64,000 nt of DNA, from the NCBI RefSeq assembly GCF_027789125.1, contig NZ_JAQFVF010000033.1:186001-250000 (forward strand), read 5' to 3'. The stretch comes from Paenibacillus aestuarii. Its GTDB lineage: Bacteria > Bacillota > Bacilli > Paenibacillales > NBRC-103111. A program made the position numbers and the translations under genes. How positions within the stretch are numbered: the first letter of the stretch is position 1; the number at the start of each line of letters is the position of its first letter. Under the pieces are notes generated by a model. That model was not told the origin of the DNA. It worked only from the letters and a program-made list of their open reading frames with translations, and ran no database searches. Shown piece by piece: positions 15,476 to 23,904 of the stretch.

Positions 15476-15726
15476 TGCATTCGCTCCTCTACATGAAGTC
15501 TCTCTGAAATCGTTAGAAGTCTGCTGACTCATTTATTTGAAGTGACCGATATTTGCCCTCTTAGTTTATTAACAAAACATTTATTTCCGTTAAGGTAAAT
15601 GTAAATCTGATATTAAAAAAAATCATACCTACGAAGCGATTACCTTAATTCGTTTTAAAACATTCCAGTTATAATTGGAAAATCCAGGTTCGGTTACCTC
15701 AGTCGGTGTATAAGGAGAGTATAAGA

Positions 15727-16701
15727 ATGAGAATGATCGATATCAATGCGTATGATGAACGAACGATGGTACTAGCCAAGCCTGTGTACGATACACGTGG
15801 CAGAATATTAATAGGATCAGGAAGAGTCTTGCATGCCAGACTGGTAGAAAGGCTGCTTGAGATGGGCATAACCTGTCTTATGATTGAAGATGAACAATCG
15901 ACAGGGATCACCCTGGACGATATGCTGGATATGCCTAGCTGGCTGGAGCAGATTCAATTGATGCAGTTGTGTTATCAAACAGCGAAGGATAAGAAGGTGC
16001 TTATGCATCGGGAAGTGTTCGCGTGTGCCGGAAAGCTTTTGAACGAAGTCAAGACGCGGAAGATGCTTCTCCCCATGCCAGCGTCCATGATTCCGAAAGA
16101 GCTGCAGTTGTATGCGCATGTCGTGAATGTCACAATCTGGGCGCTGTTGACTGGCGTTCGCCTAGGGTATAACGAACTTCAGCTGCGTGACCTGGCTGTC
16201 GGTTGTCTGCTGCATGACATCGGCAAGGTGTTGGACGCGGACCCTGCCAATCACCCCGAGGCTGGGTTCAATTTCATCAAGACGTGCCGTGAGGTTAGTT
16301 TGATAGCGGCTCATCTTGCGTTCCAGCATCACGAACGCTTAGATGGAACGGGTCATCCGCGAGCCATCGAAGGAACGGCATTCCATCCGTTTGCCCAAGT
16401 TTGCGGTATGGCGAACCTGTTCGAAGCGAAAATCAGTGACGGCAGCCTGGCCCCTCACGAAGCGATTGAGTACTTGATGTCGCTCTCGGGCAAGCGTTTC
16501 ACCGTGGAGCATGTGCGGGCATTTGTTTCTGCAGTACCTGCTTATTTGCCAGGGATGAATGTCAGGATGAATAATGGGAGAGAGGCTCTCGTTTTTGCCA
16601 TTACCAGTCATCTCCAACGCCCCGTTATTCGCTATCAAGATACGAATGAAGTAGTGAATCTGGCTGAGAACCTTAGTGTTCTGGTCACACAAATCATCTG
16701 A
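15727..16701 (+). CDS. HD-GYP domain protein (c-di-GMP phosphodiesterase-like)
   Basis: 324 residues from ATG 15727, with AAGGAGAG 9 bases upstream. The N-terminal 100 residues are a family-typical non-catalytic region. The HD motif is present (LLHDIGK), then HPEAGF, a conserved H in the helix LIAAHLAFQHHERLDGTGHP. The canonical signature HHExxDGxGYP reads HHERLDGTGHP here, so the GYP tyrosine is replaced by histidine. HD-GYP enzymes hydrolyse cyclic di-GMP; the substitution leaves activity plausible but unproven. It could link c-di-GMP to the nearby PilZ-like protein and EPS genes. Confidence 0.88.
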   Translation: MRMIDINAYDERTMVLAKPVYDTRGRILIGSGRVLHARLVERLLEMGITCLMIEDEQSTGITLDDMLDMPSWLEQIQLMQLCYQTAKDKKVLMHREVFACAGKLLNEVKTRKMLLPMPASMIPKELQLYAHVVNVTIWALLTGVRLGYNELQLRDLAVGCLLHDIGKVLDADPANHPEAGFNFIKTCREVSLIAAHLAFQHHERLDGTGHPRAIEGTAFHPFAQVCGMANLFEAKISDGSLAPHEAIEYLMSLSGKRFTVEHVRAFVSAVPAYLPGMNVRMNNGREALVFAITSHLQRPVIRYQDTNEVVNLAENLSVLVTQII

Positions 16702-16827
16702 CATAAAAAGGGCTCTTCCACCAGCGGCGGTCTGCATGGGAGCGGCTCTTTTCTATTTTTAAGGAATCTTGATCATGTTAATATGATATTATAAAAGTAT
16801 GACTAACAGAGGGAGAGACTTTGCTGC

Positions 16828-18405
16828 ATGAAAGTTGTGGGGCCGCAAGACGTAGACAAAAGCGAAAAGACGATAGAGGCAAAATTTATCCAGTCCATGC
16901 AATCTAAGAAGAATGTCAATCTGTTCAATGAGCTTCTGGAGATTGCTAGACGAGTTGGACCGAATGCGAAGATTGTCGAGGATATTCGTGCAGCCATTTC
17001 CTACAAAAAATTAATTTTATCCATTTATGTGTTAAGCTTGAAACTAAAAGCTCATCTTGCTAAAGAAGAGCGCATCGGCGTGCTGCTGCCGAACGCCATC
17101 GGGAATATCGTGACCATTTTTTCACTATTTCGTATGGGCAAAACGCCTGCAATGCTTAATTTTTCAATGGGGGCTGAATCGCTGAAAGACTGTTGTGAAA
17201 CCGCTTCCGTAAGGACGATATTAACATCCCGGGTGTTTATTGAGAAGGGAAATTTGCAGGCCATCGTCGACTTTCTGGCACAGGGATGCCGCATTTTGTA
17301 TCTGGAAGATTTGCAGAAAACAATTACTTTAGGGGATAAAATAAAAGGGCTGTTGCTTTATTTGGCAGGTAAAAGATCCAGCGCAGAAGTGAACGAAATG
17401 ATTCAGTTTACTTCAGGCACGGAGAGCAAGCCAAAAGGTGTCGTGCTGAGCCATGACAACTTGTTTGCCAATGCCAAGCAGGCTCTGGCCGTACTGGATA
17501 TCGACAACGAGGACAAGGTTTTCAACTCGCTGCCGATGTTCCACTGCTTTGGGCTGATGCTGGTCATATTGCCGATTCTGAATGGAATTCCGCTGTACTT
17601 GTACCCAAGTCCGCTCCACTACAAGGAAATCCCCCAGCTGGTGCGCAAAACGAAATCGACGATCATGTGCGGCACCTCCACCTTTCTGGAGGGGTATGCC
17701 GCATACGCGGATGATCAGGATTTTGCTAGCATGCGCTATGTGATTGCAGGCGGGGAGAAGCTCAAAGCGGAGGTGGCGCAGCTGTGGCACCAACGCTTTG
17801 CCATTACGATTCTCGAAGGGTATGGCGTGACCGAGACGGCGCCGATTCTCTCTTTGAATACGCCAGCGGCGCTCCGCAAAGGAACGGTCGGACGCTTCGT
17901 GCCTGGCGTCGAGTATAAGATTGTGCCGGTTGAAGGCATTGCCAAGGGCGGCAATCTGCATGTGAAGGGGCCAAATGTTATGAAGGGCTACCTGATCCAT
18001 GGGAAAGGCTATGTGCCGCTTCAAGGCTGGCACGATTGCGGCGATATTGCAACGGTGGATGAGGACGGATTTATCAGCATTCACTCCAGGCTGAAGCGAT
18101 TTGCCAAAATTGGCGGCGAGATGGTCTCACTGAATTTGGTGGAGAAGCTGGCGATGGAGTGTTTCGGCCATACGGGCTTTTACGCGGTCAGCGTGCCTGC
18201 CGAGAAGAAAGGAGAGCAGGTCGTTCTGTATACGACCAAAGAGGATGCGGACGAGAAGGTGCTGCGCAGATATATCATGCAGCAAAAGCTGTCCGCGCTG
18301 TTGATCCCGTCAAAAATGACGTATACGAATGTGGTTCCGCTGCTCGGCAGCGGGAAGACGGACTATGTCACGTTTACGGAAAAAGCGAAACAATTAACGA
18401 TGTAA
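16828..18405 (+). CDS. AMP-forming acyl-CoA/acyl-ACP synthetase-like protein
   Basis: 525 residues of the ANL superfamily. Visible motifs: the P-loop-like IQFTSGTESKPKGVVLSH (about residue 192), the adenylate-binding GYGVTETAP, the GWHDCGDIA hinge-proximal motif and SRLKRFAKIGGEMVS, with a C-terminal lysine in GSGKTDY. The layout resembles the synthetase half of Aas (acyl-ACP synthetase), without the acyltransferase half. It would activate a fatty or other carboxylic acid with ATP. It stands alone between an HD-GYP gene and a terminator, so the substrate is unknown. Confidence 0.85.
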   Translation: MKVVGPQDVDKSEKTIEAKFIQSMQSKKNVNLFNELLEIARRVGPNAKIVEDIRAAISYKKLILSIYVLSLKLKAHLAKEERIGVLLPNAIGNIVTIFSLFRMGKTPAMLNFSMGAESLKDCCETASVRTILTSRVFIEKGNLQAIVDFLAQGCRILYLEDLQKTITLGDKIKGLLLYLAGKRSSAEVNEMIQFTSGTESKPKGVVLSHDNLFANAKQALAVLDIDNEDKVFNSLPMFHCFGLMLVILPILNGIPLYLYPSPLHYKEIPQLVRKTKSTIMCGTSTFLEGYAAYADDQDFASMRYVIAGGEKLKAEVAQLWHQRFAITILEGYGVTETAPILSLNTPAALRKGTVGRFVPGVEYKIVPVEGIAKGGNLHVKGPNVMKGYLIHGKGYVPLQGWHDCGDIATVDEDGFISIHSRLKRFAKIGGEMVSLNLVEKLAMECFGHTGFYAVSVPAEKKGEQVVLYTTKEDADEKVLRRYIMQQKLSALLIPSKMTYTNVVPLLGSGKTDYVTFTEKAKQLTM

Positions 18406-18420
18406 GCGAAGCGAATAGAG

Positions 18421-18471
18421 AACCCGAAAGATGACGCAGTTTGGCAAGGCTGCCGATTTTTCGGGTTTTTT
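18421..18471 (+). terminator. Terminator after the acyl synthetase
   Basis: AACCCGAAA pairs with TTTCGGGTT, with an inner loop of about 28 bases, and ends in T6. Confidence 0.75.
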
Positions 18472-18531
18472 GTTGTGTTCGATTAATCAAAATTTAATGA
18501 GGAAAATGCCCCTTTTTTCCAATTAGTTATA

Positions 18532-18561
18532 TTGATTAATCTGCTTGAACCTTGATACAAT
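18532..18561 (+). promoter_or_regulatory. Promoter of the cupredoxin/MCO pair
   Basis: TTGATT (18532-18537), an 18-bp spacer, then TACAAT (18556-18561). The -10 box lies inside the 15-bp palindrome at 18554-18568. Confidence 0.6.
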
Positions 18562-18568
18562 CTGTATC
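18554..18568. promoter_or_regulatory. GATACA-N3-TGTATC operator, perfect arms (N3 = ATC)
   Basis: Both 6-base arms match. It covers the -10 box of the promoter in front of the cupredoxin gene. It is the copy farthest from the EPS genes. Confidence 0.6.
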
Positions 18569-18662
18569 GACGACGCAGGTGTAAACGTTGTCATGAGGAA
18601 GAGGATTGTATGTTTTCCTCTTGGGGAAGACATAAAAATGATCTAGTGAGGAGAAATGAAAG

Positions 18663-19976
18663 ATGCGTAAAAAAGTATTGGCATTCTTATTGTCCTCGGC
18701 TTTGATGCTTCCCTATGCGGGGATGGCACTTGCGGCGGACGCAGTTGCAGCAGCACCGCAATCCTGGAATGTTTCCGTCGGCAAGGAGCAGGATCAAACC
18801 TCGCTAGATTCAATGTTTCCGAAAGTCATTTACATCCATGCAGGCGACACCGTAAAATTTACGGACGGCGCGATGTTTACGCCGCATACGGTGACGTTCC
18901 TGGCCGGCAATACCCCGATAGGACCGGATGATCCCAAAGCCGGGGCTCCTTCTGCGCCAAGCGGAAGCAAGTGGGATGGGAAGAGCCTGATGAACTCGGG
19001 CATCTTGATGCCTGGGCAAGATTATTCGATTACTTTTACAGCAGTTGGCGCATACAATTATGCCTGTATTCTTCATCCGCTTATGACAGGGACGGTCGTC
19101 GTTCTTCCAGCTGGGGCCCCTATTCCAAGTGTTATTGAACAGGCGGCGGGTGTGAAGGCGGATACGGATGATCTCCTGGCGCAAGTGGATGCTTTAAAGC
19201 ACATGAGTACGGATTTGAACTACATGAAAAACGCGGATGGCAGTACGATGTATATGATCGATGCAGGTATGGGCCATCGTGGATTCACGCTGAACGCGAT
19301 GATGCCGGAAACGCTTTATATCAACGAAGGGGATTCCGTAGAATGGCTGAATAACAATATGTATGAACCTCATTTCGTTACGTTCAATAAGCCGGATAAT
19401 ATGAGCTTTTTCACCCCGGAAGGTGCAATGAATCCTGCTTTTATGGCGCCAGCGGGAGGCGATCACTTTGACGGGACCGGCTTTACGAACTCGGGCATCA
19501 TTATGGCACAGAAAACATATAGCTTGACCTTTACAACGGCCGGCACATACACCTATGAGTGTTATATGCACTCTGGCAGCAAAATGACAGGCACGATTGT
19601 CGTAGCTCCTAAAGGCGCTGTGAAGCTGACAGTGAACGGCAAGCCGGCTACGACGGCGGAGGCGTTGTTGGTTCGCGGTCATGTATATGCGGGAATCGTG
19701 CCTATGGTGGAGGCTTTGGGCGGCACTGTGGAGTGGAACAACGAGCTGCACGCCGTCGTGGTCAATGTCGGTGGCAAGCATGATTTGCCGGCGCAGCTGG
19801 CCCCAACATCAGGTGTAGCGTTGGTGATTAACGGCAAGCAGTTCTTCTCCGATTTGGCTCCGCAGATCATCGATGGACATAGCTATGCGGCAGTCGAAGA
19901 TATGGTCAATCTGCTGGGTGGCACGTACAGCTGGAATGAAGCGCTGCAATTATGTGCCGTTACCTTGAATCCATAA
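18663..19976 (+). CDS. Secreted double-cupredoxin protein with stalk domain
   Basis: 437 residues with a Sec signal peptide ending near ALAADA (residue 26). Two plastocyanin-like domains follow: the first ends with the copper motif CILHPLMTGT (Cys-X2-His-X2-Met), the second with CYMHSGSKMTG (Cys-X2-His-X4-Met). Both end in the beta-strand GT(I/V)VV. The last 120 residues are copper-amine-oxidase N-terminal-type stalk repeats (VNGKPATTAEALL...VPMVEALGGTVEWN), which in this phylum act as surface-binding modules despite the name. It probably binds copper or passes electrons outside the cell, to the oxidase encoded 18 bp downstream. Confidence 0.85.
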   Translation: MRKKVLAFLLSSALMLPYAGMALAADAVAAAPQSWNVSVGKEQDQTSLDSMFPKVIYIHAGDTVKFTDGAMFTPHTVTFLAGNTPIGPDDPKAGAPSAPSGSKWDGKSLMNSGILMPGQDYSITFTAVGAYNYACILHPLMTGTVVVLPAGAPIPSVIEQAAGVKADTDDLLAQVDALKHMSTDLNYMKNADGSTMYMIDAGMGHRGFTLNAMMPETLYINEGDSVEWLNNNMYEPHFVTFNKPDNMSFFTPEGAMNPAFMAPAGGDHFDGTGFTNSGIIMAQKTYSLTFTTAGTYTYECYMHSGSKMTGTIVVAPKGAVKLTVNGKPATTAEALLVRGHVYAGIVPMVEALGGTVEWNNELHAVVVNVGGKHDLPAQLAPTSGVALVINGKQFFSDLAPQIIDGHSYAAVEDMVNLLGGTYSWNEALQLCAVTLNP

Positions 19977-19994
19977 GGGAACCGGAGACCGGTC

Positions 19995-21731
19995 ATGATG
20001 ATGAGAAGCTGGAACGTTCGGCTGCTGCAGCGCGGGTTTGCCTTCGTCGCAGCCATGTTGGTGACGCTGGCCGGCTGGCTTGGCCTGTCTGCGCCATCAG
20101 CTGCTGCGGAGGTCAAGTCGTTTCATTTGTATGCGACAGACGGTTATTTGGCCTTGCCGGACAACACGCAGGTGTACCTGTGGGGATACAGTTTGCGCAA
20201 TGAGCCGGGGAGCGCCGTCTTTCCGGCACCGACCTTGGTCGTGAACGAAGGCGATCAGGTGGAAGTCACTTTAACGAATATCGGTCCTCAGAAGACAGGG
20301 ATCATACGGCCGGCGCATACGATCCATTTTCACGGATTGGATACGGATCAAGCCAACGATGGCGTGCCGCATACATCGGGGGATATTCTAGTCGGCGAAA
20401 GCTTCACGTACCGTTTCACGGCGACGCATGCGGGCACTTATTTTTACCATTGTCATGTGGATACGGTGGAGCATTTGCAAATGGGCATGCATGGCGCATT
20501 TATTGTGAAAGCGAAGGACGGGGCGAATCAGGCCTGGACCGGCGGGCCTAACTATGACAAAGATTACACCTTCGTCTTGAATGAGATTGATCCCGTGTGG
20601 CACAAGGCAGTTGAAACGGGCGCACCTTATGATCGGACCGAGTTTCATCCGCGTTATTGGACGATTAACGGCAAGGCCTATCCGGATACGGAAGGTGATC
20701 CGACAACTTTGATTACCGGGAAGGTCGGCGAGACCGTGCTGGTACGTATTATCAACTCGGGCTATCAGTCGCACGCGATGCACCTGCATGGGCATCATTT
20801 TCAAGTGATAGCCTCTGATGGCCGGCCGCTGCCGGCACCGCTTGAGAAAGACACGGTCGAGGTTGGTCCCGGCGAACGCTATGACTTGCTGATTACCTTC
20901 ACGCAGAGCGGCGACTTCCCTTTTCATAGCCATAATATTGTCGATAACACGAATAATGGCACCTATCCCGGCGGGCTGCACACGATGGTCAGCATTGCTT
21001 CAGCTGCGAGCCAAGCGATTGTTCTGCATGCGGGGGAGACGAAAGTGATGGTGAATGGTCAGCCCTACCAGCTTGAGGTTGCGCCGCAACTTATCGAGGA
21101 CACCACTTATGTCCCGCTGAGGTTCATCGGCACTCAGTTGGGAGCGGGTATTGAGTGGAACGATGCTGATCAGTCGGTCATCTATAAGACCAAGGGGATG
21201 GACATTCAGCTATGGTTGGGGCGCAATCGTGTTCTTATCAATGGGAAAGAGCTCGCGCTGGATAAACCGCCTGTTAATCTGAACGGTACCAGCATGGTGC
21301 CGCTGCGGTTCGTTTCGGAAAACTTGGGCGCTAAGGTTCAGTATGACCCAACGACAGGAAATGTTGTGGTGAACTATGATCCGGCCCCGCATCAGATGTC
21401 TATGCACGAAGGCATGGATATGGGAATGCCGATACCCGCGGGCGGTAACGCACCGCCGGCTGCAGCTGCAGGAGAGCAAGGCGGGGAGGCGAGTGTTTCG
21501 ATCGACCAGGCATCCTTCTCTGTCAAAGAGCTGAAGGTGAAAGCGGGTACGAAAGTCACTTGGATGAACAAGGATACGCAGATTCACACTGTAACGGATC
21601 TCGGACTCCAGTTCGATAGCCGAAACATCGCGCCGGGCGACAAATGGAGCTATACGTTTACCAAACCGGGCGTATATACCTACTATTGTTCGACGCACCC
21701 CACGATGCAAGCGTCGGTGATCGTGGAATAA
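19995..21731 (+). CDS. Two-domain multicopper oxidase with stalk and plastocyanin domains
   Basis: 578 residues; ATG 19995 has GGAG 7 bases upstream; signal peptide to about residue 35 (APSAAAEV). The cupredoxin oxidase part has four copper motifs: TIHFHG, FYHCHVDTVEHLQMGMHG, AMHLHGHHFQ and FHSHN. The only HCH with His and Met spacing for a type-1 copper is in the first domain; the second has HSH. That resembles two-domain MCOs with type-1 copper in domain 1, which work as trimers. Then come two stalk repeats (VMVNGQPY...VPLRFIG, VLINGKEL...VPLRFVSENLGAKV), a His/Met-rich linker and a C-terminal plastocyanin domain ending YYCSTHPTMQASV. The substrate is unknown; metal or phenol oxidation are possibilities. 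Confidence 0.88.
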   Translation: MMMRSWNVRLLQRGFAFVAAMLVTLAGWLGLSAPSAAAEVKSFHLYATDGYLALPDNTQVYLWGYSLRNEPGSAVFPAPTLVVNEGDQVEVTLTNIGPQKTGIIRPAHTIHFHGLDTDQANDGVPHTSGDILVGESFTYRFTATHAGTYFYHCHVDTVEHLQMGMHGAFIVKAKDGANQAWTGGPNYDKDYTFVLNEIDPVWHKAVETGAPYDRTEFHPRYWTINGKAYPDTEGDPTTLITGKVGETVLVRIINSGYQSHAMHLHGHHFQVIASDGRPLPAPLEKDTVEVGPGERYDLLITFTQSGDFPFHSHNIVDNTNNGTYPGGLHTMVSIASAASQAIVLHAGETKVMVNGQPYQLEVAPQLIEDTTYVPLRFIGTQLGAGIEWNDADQSVIYKTKGMDIQLWLGRNRVLINGKELALDKPPVNLNGTSMVPLRFVSENLGAKVQYDPTTGNVVVNYDPAPHQMSMHEGMDMGMPIPAGGNAPPAAAAGEQGGEASVSIDQASFSVKELKVKAGTKVTWMNKDTQIHTVTDLGLQFDSRNIAPGDKWSYTFTKPGVYTYYCSTHPTMQASVIVE

Positions 21732-21746
21732 CCGAATAACCAGCTT

Positions 21747-21797
21747 AGGGCCTTATCCATTAGTCATCTGGTATGACTTGTGGAGAGGCCCTTTTGT
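21747..21797 (+). terminator. Probable terminator after the oxidase gene
   Basis: AGGGCCT pairs with AGGCCCT across a loop of about 30 bases and is followed by TTTTG. The stem is short for the loop size. Confidence 0.5.
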
Positions 21798-21810
21798 CCT
21801 ATGATGAGAT

Positions 21811-21866
21811 TGTGCTTTCTTGCTTTTGTGCCTTAGTACCTTGGTGCTTTGCGTCTTTTTGCCTTT
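21811..21866. repeat. Degenerate 8-bp tandem repeat, seven units
   Basis: On the plus strand, consecutive 8-mers read TGTGCTTT, CTTGCTTT, TGTGCCTT, AGTACCTT, GGTGCTTT, GCGTCTTT and TTGCCTTT, all of the form NNNNCYTT with a common TGTGCTTT consensus. It lies between the MCO terminator and the stop of the minus-strand gene. Confidence 0.6.
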
Positions 21867-21875
21867 GTGCTGTGG

Positions 21876-22124
21876 TTACCCCACTAATTCTTTATTAAGC
21901 CTGTGGTAGTCCGCATCTTCCGCCTGCCCCGCAGCAGCCTCCTGATCGGCCTGCTCTTCCCGAGCAGCATCCCGCCAAGCCCAGGCACATGTCACGATAA
22001 GCACCGCAAACAGAAGCGCTCCCAATGCGTCCCACAACCAGCTCTCTCTAACGCTGGGCAGTAAGCCGGCAACGATAATAAATAAAGGAAAAAACCAGAT
22101 TAACCGCCTTATTTTCCCTTTCAC
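21876..22124 (-). CDS. Small two-helix membrane protein
   Basis: 82 residues, GTG start at 22124 preceded by GGGGACG. A basic N-terminus is followed by two hydrophobic segments (about 8-24 and 32-50) separated by a short loop with SWLWDALG. The C-terminal 30 residues are acidic and Ala/Gln-rich. No family recognised. It is convergent with the oxidase gene and separated from it by the 8-bp repeat. Confidence 0.55.
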   Translation of the reverse strand: MKGKIRRLIWFFPLFIIVAGLLPSVRESWLWDALGALLFAVLIVTCAWAWRDAAREEQADQEAAAGQAEDADYHRLNKELVG

Positions 22125-22276
22125 GACGCGTCCCCTTACCTTAAATTTCTATAAATATGAAATTATATAAATAATTTATCTACTATTAATCTGTATATTG
22201 TTCGTGGCGATGTGTCGGTTTGTGGAGGTCGGTGTCAACTTTTATTTATTCCAAATTATGTTAATAATAAATGACT

Positions 22277-22319
22277 TAAAAAAGCCGAACGGGCCGCAGT
22301 GAGGCGGCAGCCCGTTCGG
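22277..22319 (-). terminator. Terminator of the Gly/Pro-rich protein gene (minus strand)
   Basis: A perfect 10-bp stem CCGAACGGGC/GCCCGTTCGG. On the minus strand it is followed by six Ts. Confidence 0.85.
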
Positions 22320-22328
22320 GTTTGGCGA

Positions 22329-22958
22329 TTAGCAGGTAAAGGCTTCAATGAAGCGCAGATCAACGCCAAAGTACATCCAGGAGAATCCAGTCCAACGGAA
22401 GCCGGTGACGGAGTTACGTCCGACGAATACGGGGAAGAACCAAAAGCTTTGGCCGTTCGACATCCAGACGTAAGTGAAGCGGAACATGCAACGGCGGATA
22501 CCGCCTGGATCAACCGCAAATGCGGCGCCGCCAGTTGCGGACACAGGCTTTTGCGGGATAAAGGATGGCGGCGGTGAGCTTGGCGCTTGCATGCCGGCAG
22601 GGGCGCCTGAAGCTCCGGGACCACCAGGTCCGCCCGGGAATGGACTTGAGCCTGGGCCTGGGAACGGCGATGGCTGGCCGCCAGGAAAGCTCGGTGTACC
22701 CGGCATACCAGGGAAACCTGGCGCGCCACCCATGCCTGGGAATGGAAAGCCTGGCATGCCGCCGCCAGGGAATCCTCCGAAGCTGCGTGGATCGTAGACA
22801 GGCACCCATGCATAACCGTATGGCGCGTAGCCAGCGGAATAAGGGTATGCAGGAGCGTTGGGGTCTGCGTAAGGCGCAGACGTTCCTTGGACAGCGTCAA
22901 AAGTTTGCGGGAGCTCGTTATCGATATCGCGAACTTCTTGCGTTTTTTTCGGTGACAT
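22329..22958 (-). CDS. Gly/Pro-rich protein with conserved aromatic C-terminal domain
   Basis: 209 residues with a textbook ribosome site (AAGGAGGT). Residues 1-60 are acidic then Tyr/Ala/Pro-rich. Residues about 60-130 form a Gly-Pro-Phe-rich tract (GFPGG, GMPG, FPGG, GPGGPG) that resembles collagen-like or silk-like repeats without strict GXY phase. The last 60 residues are a compact Phe/Trp/Arg-rich domain (FRFTYVWMSNGQSFWFFP...DLRFIEAFTC) with two cysteines. There is no signal peptide. It may be a spore-surface or matrix structural protein; that is inference only. Confidence 0.65.
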   Translation of the reverse strand: MSPKKTQEVRDIDNELPQTFDAVQGTSAPYADPNAPAYPYSAGYAPYGYAWVPVYDPRSFGGFPGGGMPGFPFPGMGGAPGFPGMPGTPSFPGGQPSPFPGPGSSPFPGGPGGPGASGAPAGMQAPSSPPPSFIPQKPVSATGGAAFAVDPGGIRRCMFRFTYVWMSNGQSFWFFPVFVGRNSVTGFRWTGFSWMYFGVDLRFIEAFTC

Positions 22959-23298
22959 CAGGTGTACCTCCTTGGGTAGAAGCGGATTCTTTTCGATACT
23001 TACTATATGCAGGGGCGTAGACGGATGTCACGGGATCTGCAGAATTACCAGCTGACACTTAAACGGTACTTCGATTGCGGGATGAGGGCGATTTCGGGGT
23101 GATCAGAAGAATGTCATGGTTAAACTGGTACTAGATTAGGCTAGCGAAATAGTATTTTTTTCCCATGTTTACTGAATAAATTCAGGATTTAGCACCCATG
23201 GATGTGATGAAAATTGTCGTATATAATTGAAAATGGTTATATTTTCAAATGGCTACAATTCAGTTGACATAGCATATTCAGATAAAGGATGTTATCAC
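22959..23298. other. 340-bp gap between divergent genes
   Basis: It holds the ribosome site of the minus-strand Gly/Pro-rich gene and, on the other side, the leader of the LuxR-type gene (a TTGACA near 23263 but no clear -10). I see no palindromic operator, RNA structure or gene here. Confidence 0.5.
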
Positions 23299-23637
23299 AT
23301 GAATAATAGTTTAATGAAGCAAGCCGATCAGGAACACCAGCCGGAGCACATGCAAGATTCCAGTCCAGCGCTGCATCAACTATTTGCAAATTATGGTCTT
23401 ACCCAGCGTGAAACAGAGATTCTGGCGCTCATTGCAACCCACGGATTTACGAATCGAGAGCTTGCGGAATACTGTTTCATTAGTGAGAAGACTGTGAAAA
23501 TTCATTTGGCTAACATTATGAGCAAGATTGGAATCAGCTCCATGCGCCGATTACTGGCTTTGCTGCTGCAACAGGCGCTGCTGGTTTCGGGGATGAACGA
23601 AGGTAAACGCGTTTCTTCCATAGGCATTCGTTCTTAA
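23299..23637 (+). CDS. LuxR/GerE-type response regulator-like DNA-binding protein
   Basis: 112 residues from ATG 23299 (AAAGGATG upstream). After about 35 variable residues comes a complete LuxR/GerE helix-turn-helix: LTQRETEILALIATHGFTNRELAEYCFISEKTVKIHLANIMSKIGISSMRRLLAL. No receiver domain is present, so it is a stand-alone GerE-like regulator. It ends at a good terminator, so it is monocistronic. Its targets are unknown; it lies next to the EPS region. Confidence 0.9.
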   Translation: MNNSLMKQADQEHQPEHMQDSSPALHQLFANYGLTQRETEILALIATHGFTNRELAEYCFISEKTVKIHLANIMSKIGISSMRRLLALLLQQALLVSGMNEGKRVSSIGIRS

Positions 23638-23645
23638 GATGAAGG

Positions 23646-23672
23646 AAGACTTCCGAGAGGAGGTCTTTTTTT
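23646..23672 (+). terminator. Terminator after the LuxR-type gene
   Basis: The stem AAGACTTCC/GGAGGTCTT (one G-U), a 4-base loop and T7. Confidence 0.85.
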
Positions 23673-23712
23673 ATATTTTGCGGATTTATTTGAGGAACAT
23701 CTAAACATCCTC

Positions 23713-23741
23713 TTGACAAAATACATATTGTATCATAGATT
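23713..23741 (+). promoter_or_regulatory. Promoter of the LCP gene with operator in its spacer
   Basis: TTGACA (23713-23718), a 17-bp spacer, TAGATT (23736-23741). A better TATAAT at 23741-23746 is too far from this -35. The operator at 23720 begins 7 bp after the start of the -35, the same register as at 31094 and 50996. Confidence 0.65.
23720..23734. promoter_or_regulatory. Operator copy (AATACA-TAT-TGTATC)
   Basis: One mismatch to GATACA-N3-TGTATC. It lies in the -35/-10 spacer of the LCP promoter. Confidence 0.65.
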
Positions 23742-23749
23742 ATAATTTA

Positions 23750-23764
23750 GATACATTATGTATC
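23750..23764. promoter_or_regulatory. Operator copy with perfect arms (N3 = TTA)
   Basis: 30 bp downstream of the spacer copy, near the expected transcription start. Confidence 0.65.
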
Positions 23765-23862
23765 TAGCTCTGTGTAAGGGATAATTCTGTATATTCGTCT
23801 GTAATTGATAGTGCAATTACAACTAGCGGGGCGGAAATACAGCAATTATTTGCAACATTTAT

Positions 23863-23877
23863 GATACGAATTGTATC
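23863..23877. promoter_or_regulatory. Operator copy (GATACG-AAT-TGTATC)
   Basis: One mismatch. It lies 28 bp before the LCP start codon. Confidence 0.55.
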
Positions 23878-23904
23878 ACTGAAAAGACGTGAGGATGTGG
23901 CAAC

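Noticed and set aside
22474..23020. Plus-strand frames opposite the Gly/Pro-rich gene
   Set aside because: Low-complexity shadow of the minus-strand gene, which has the strong ribosome site and terminator.
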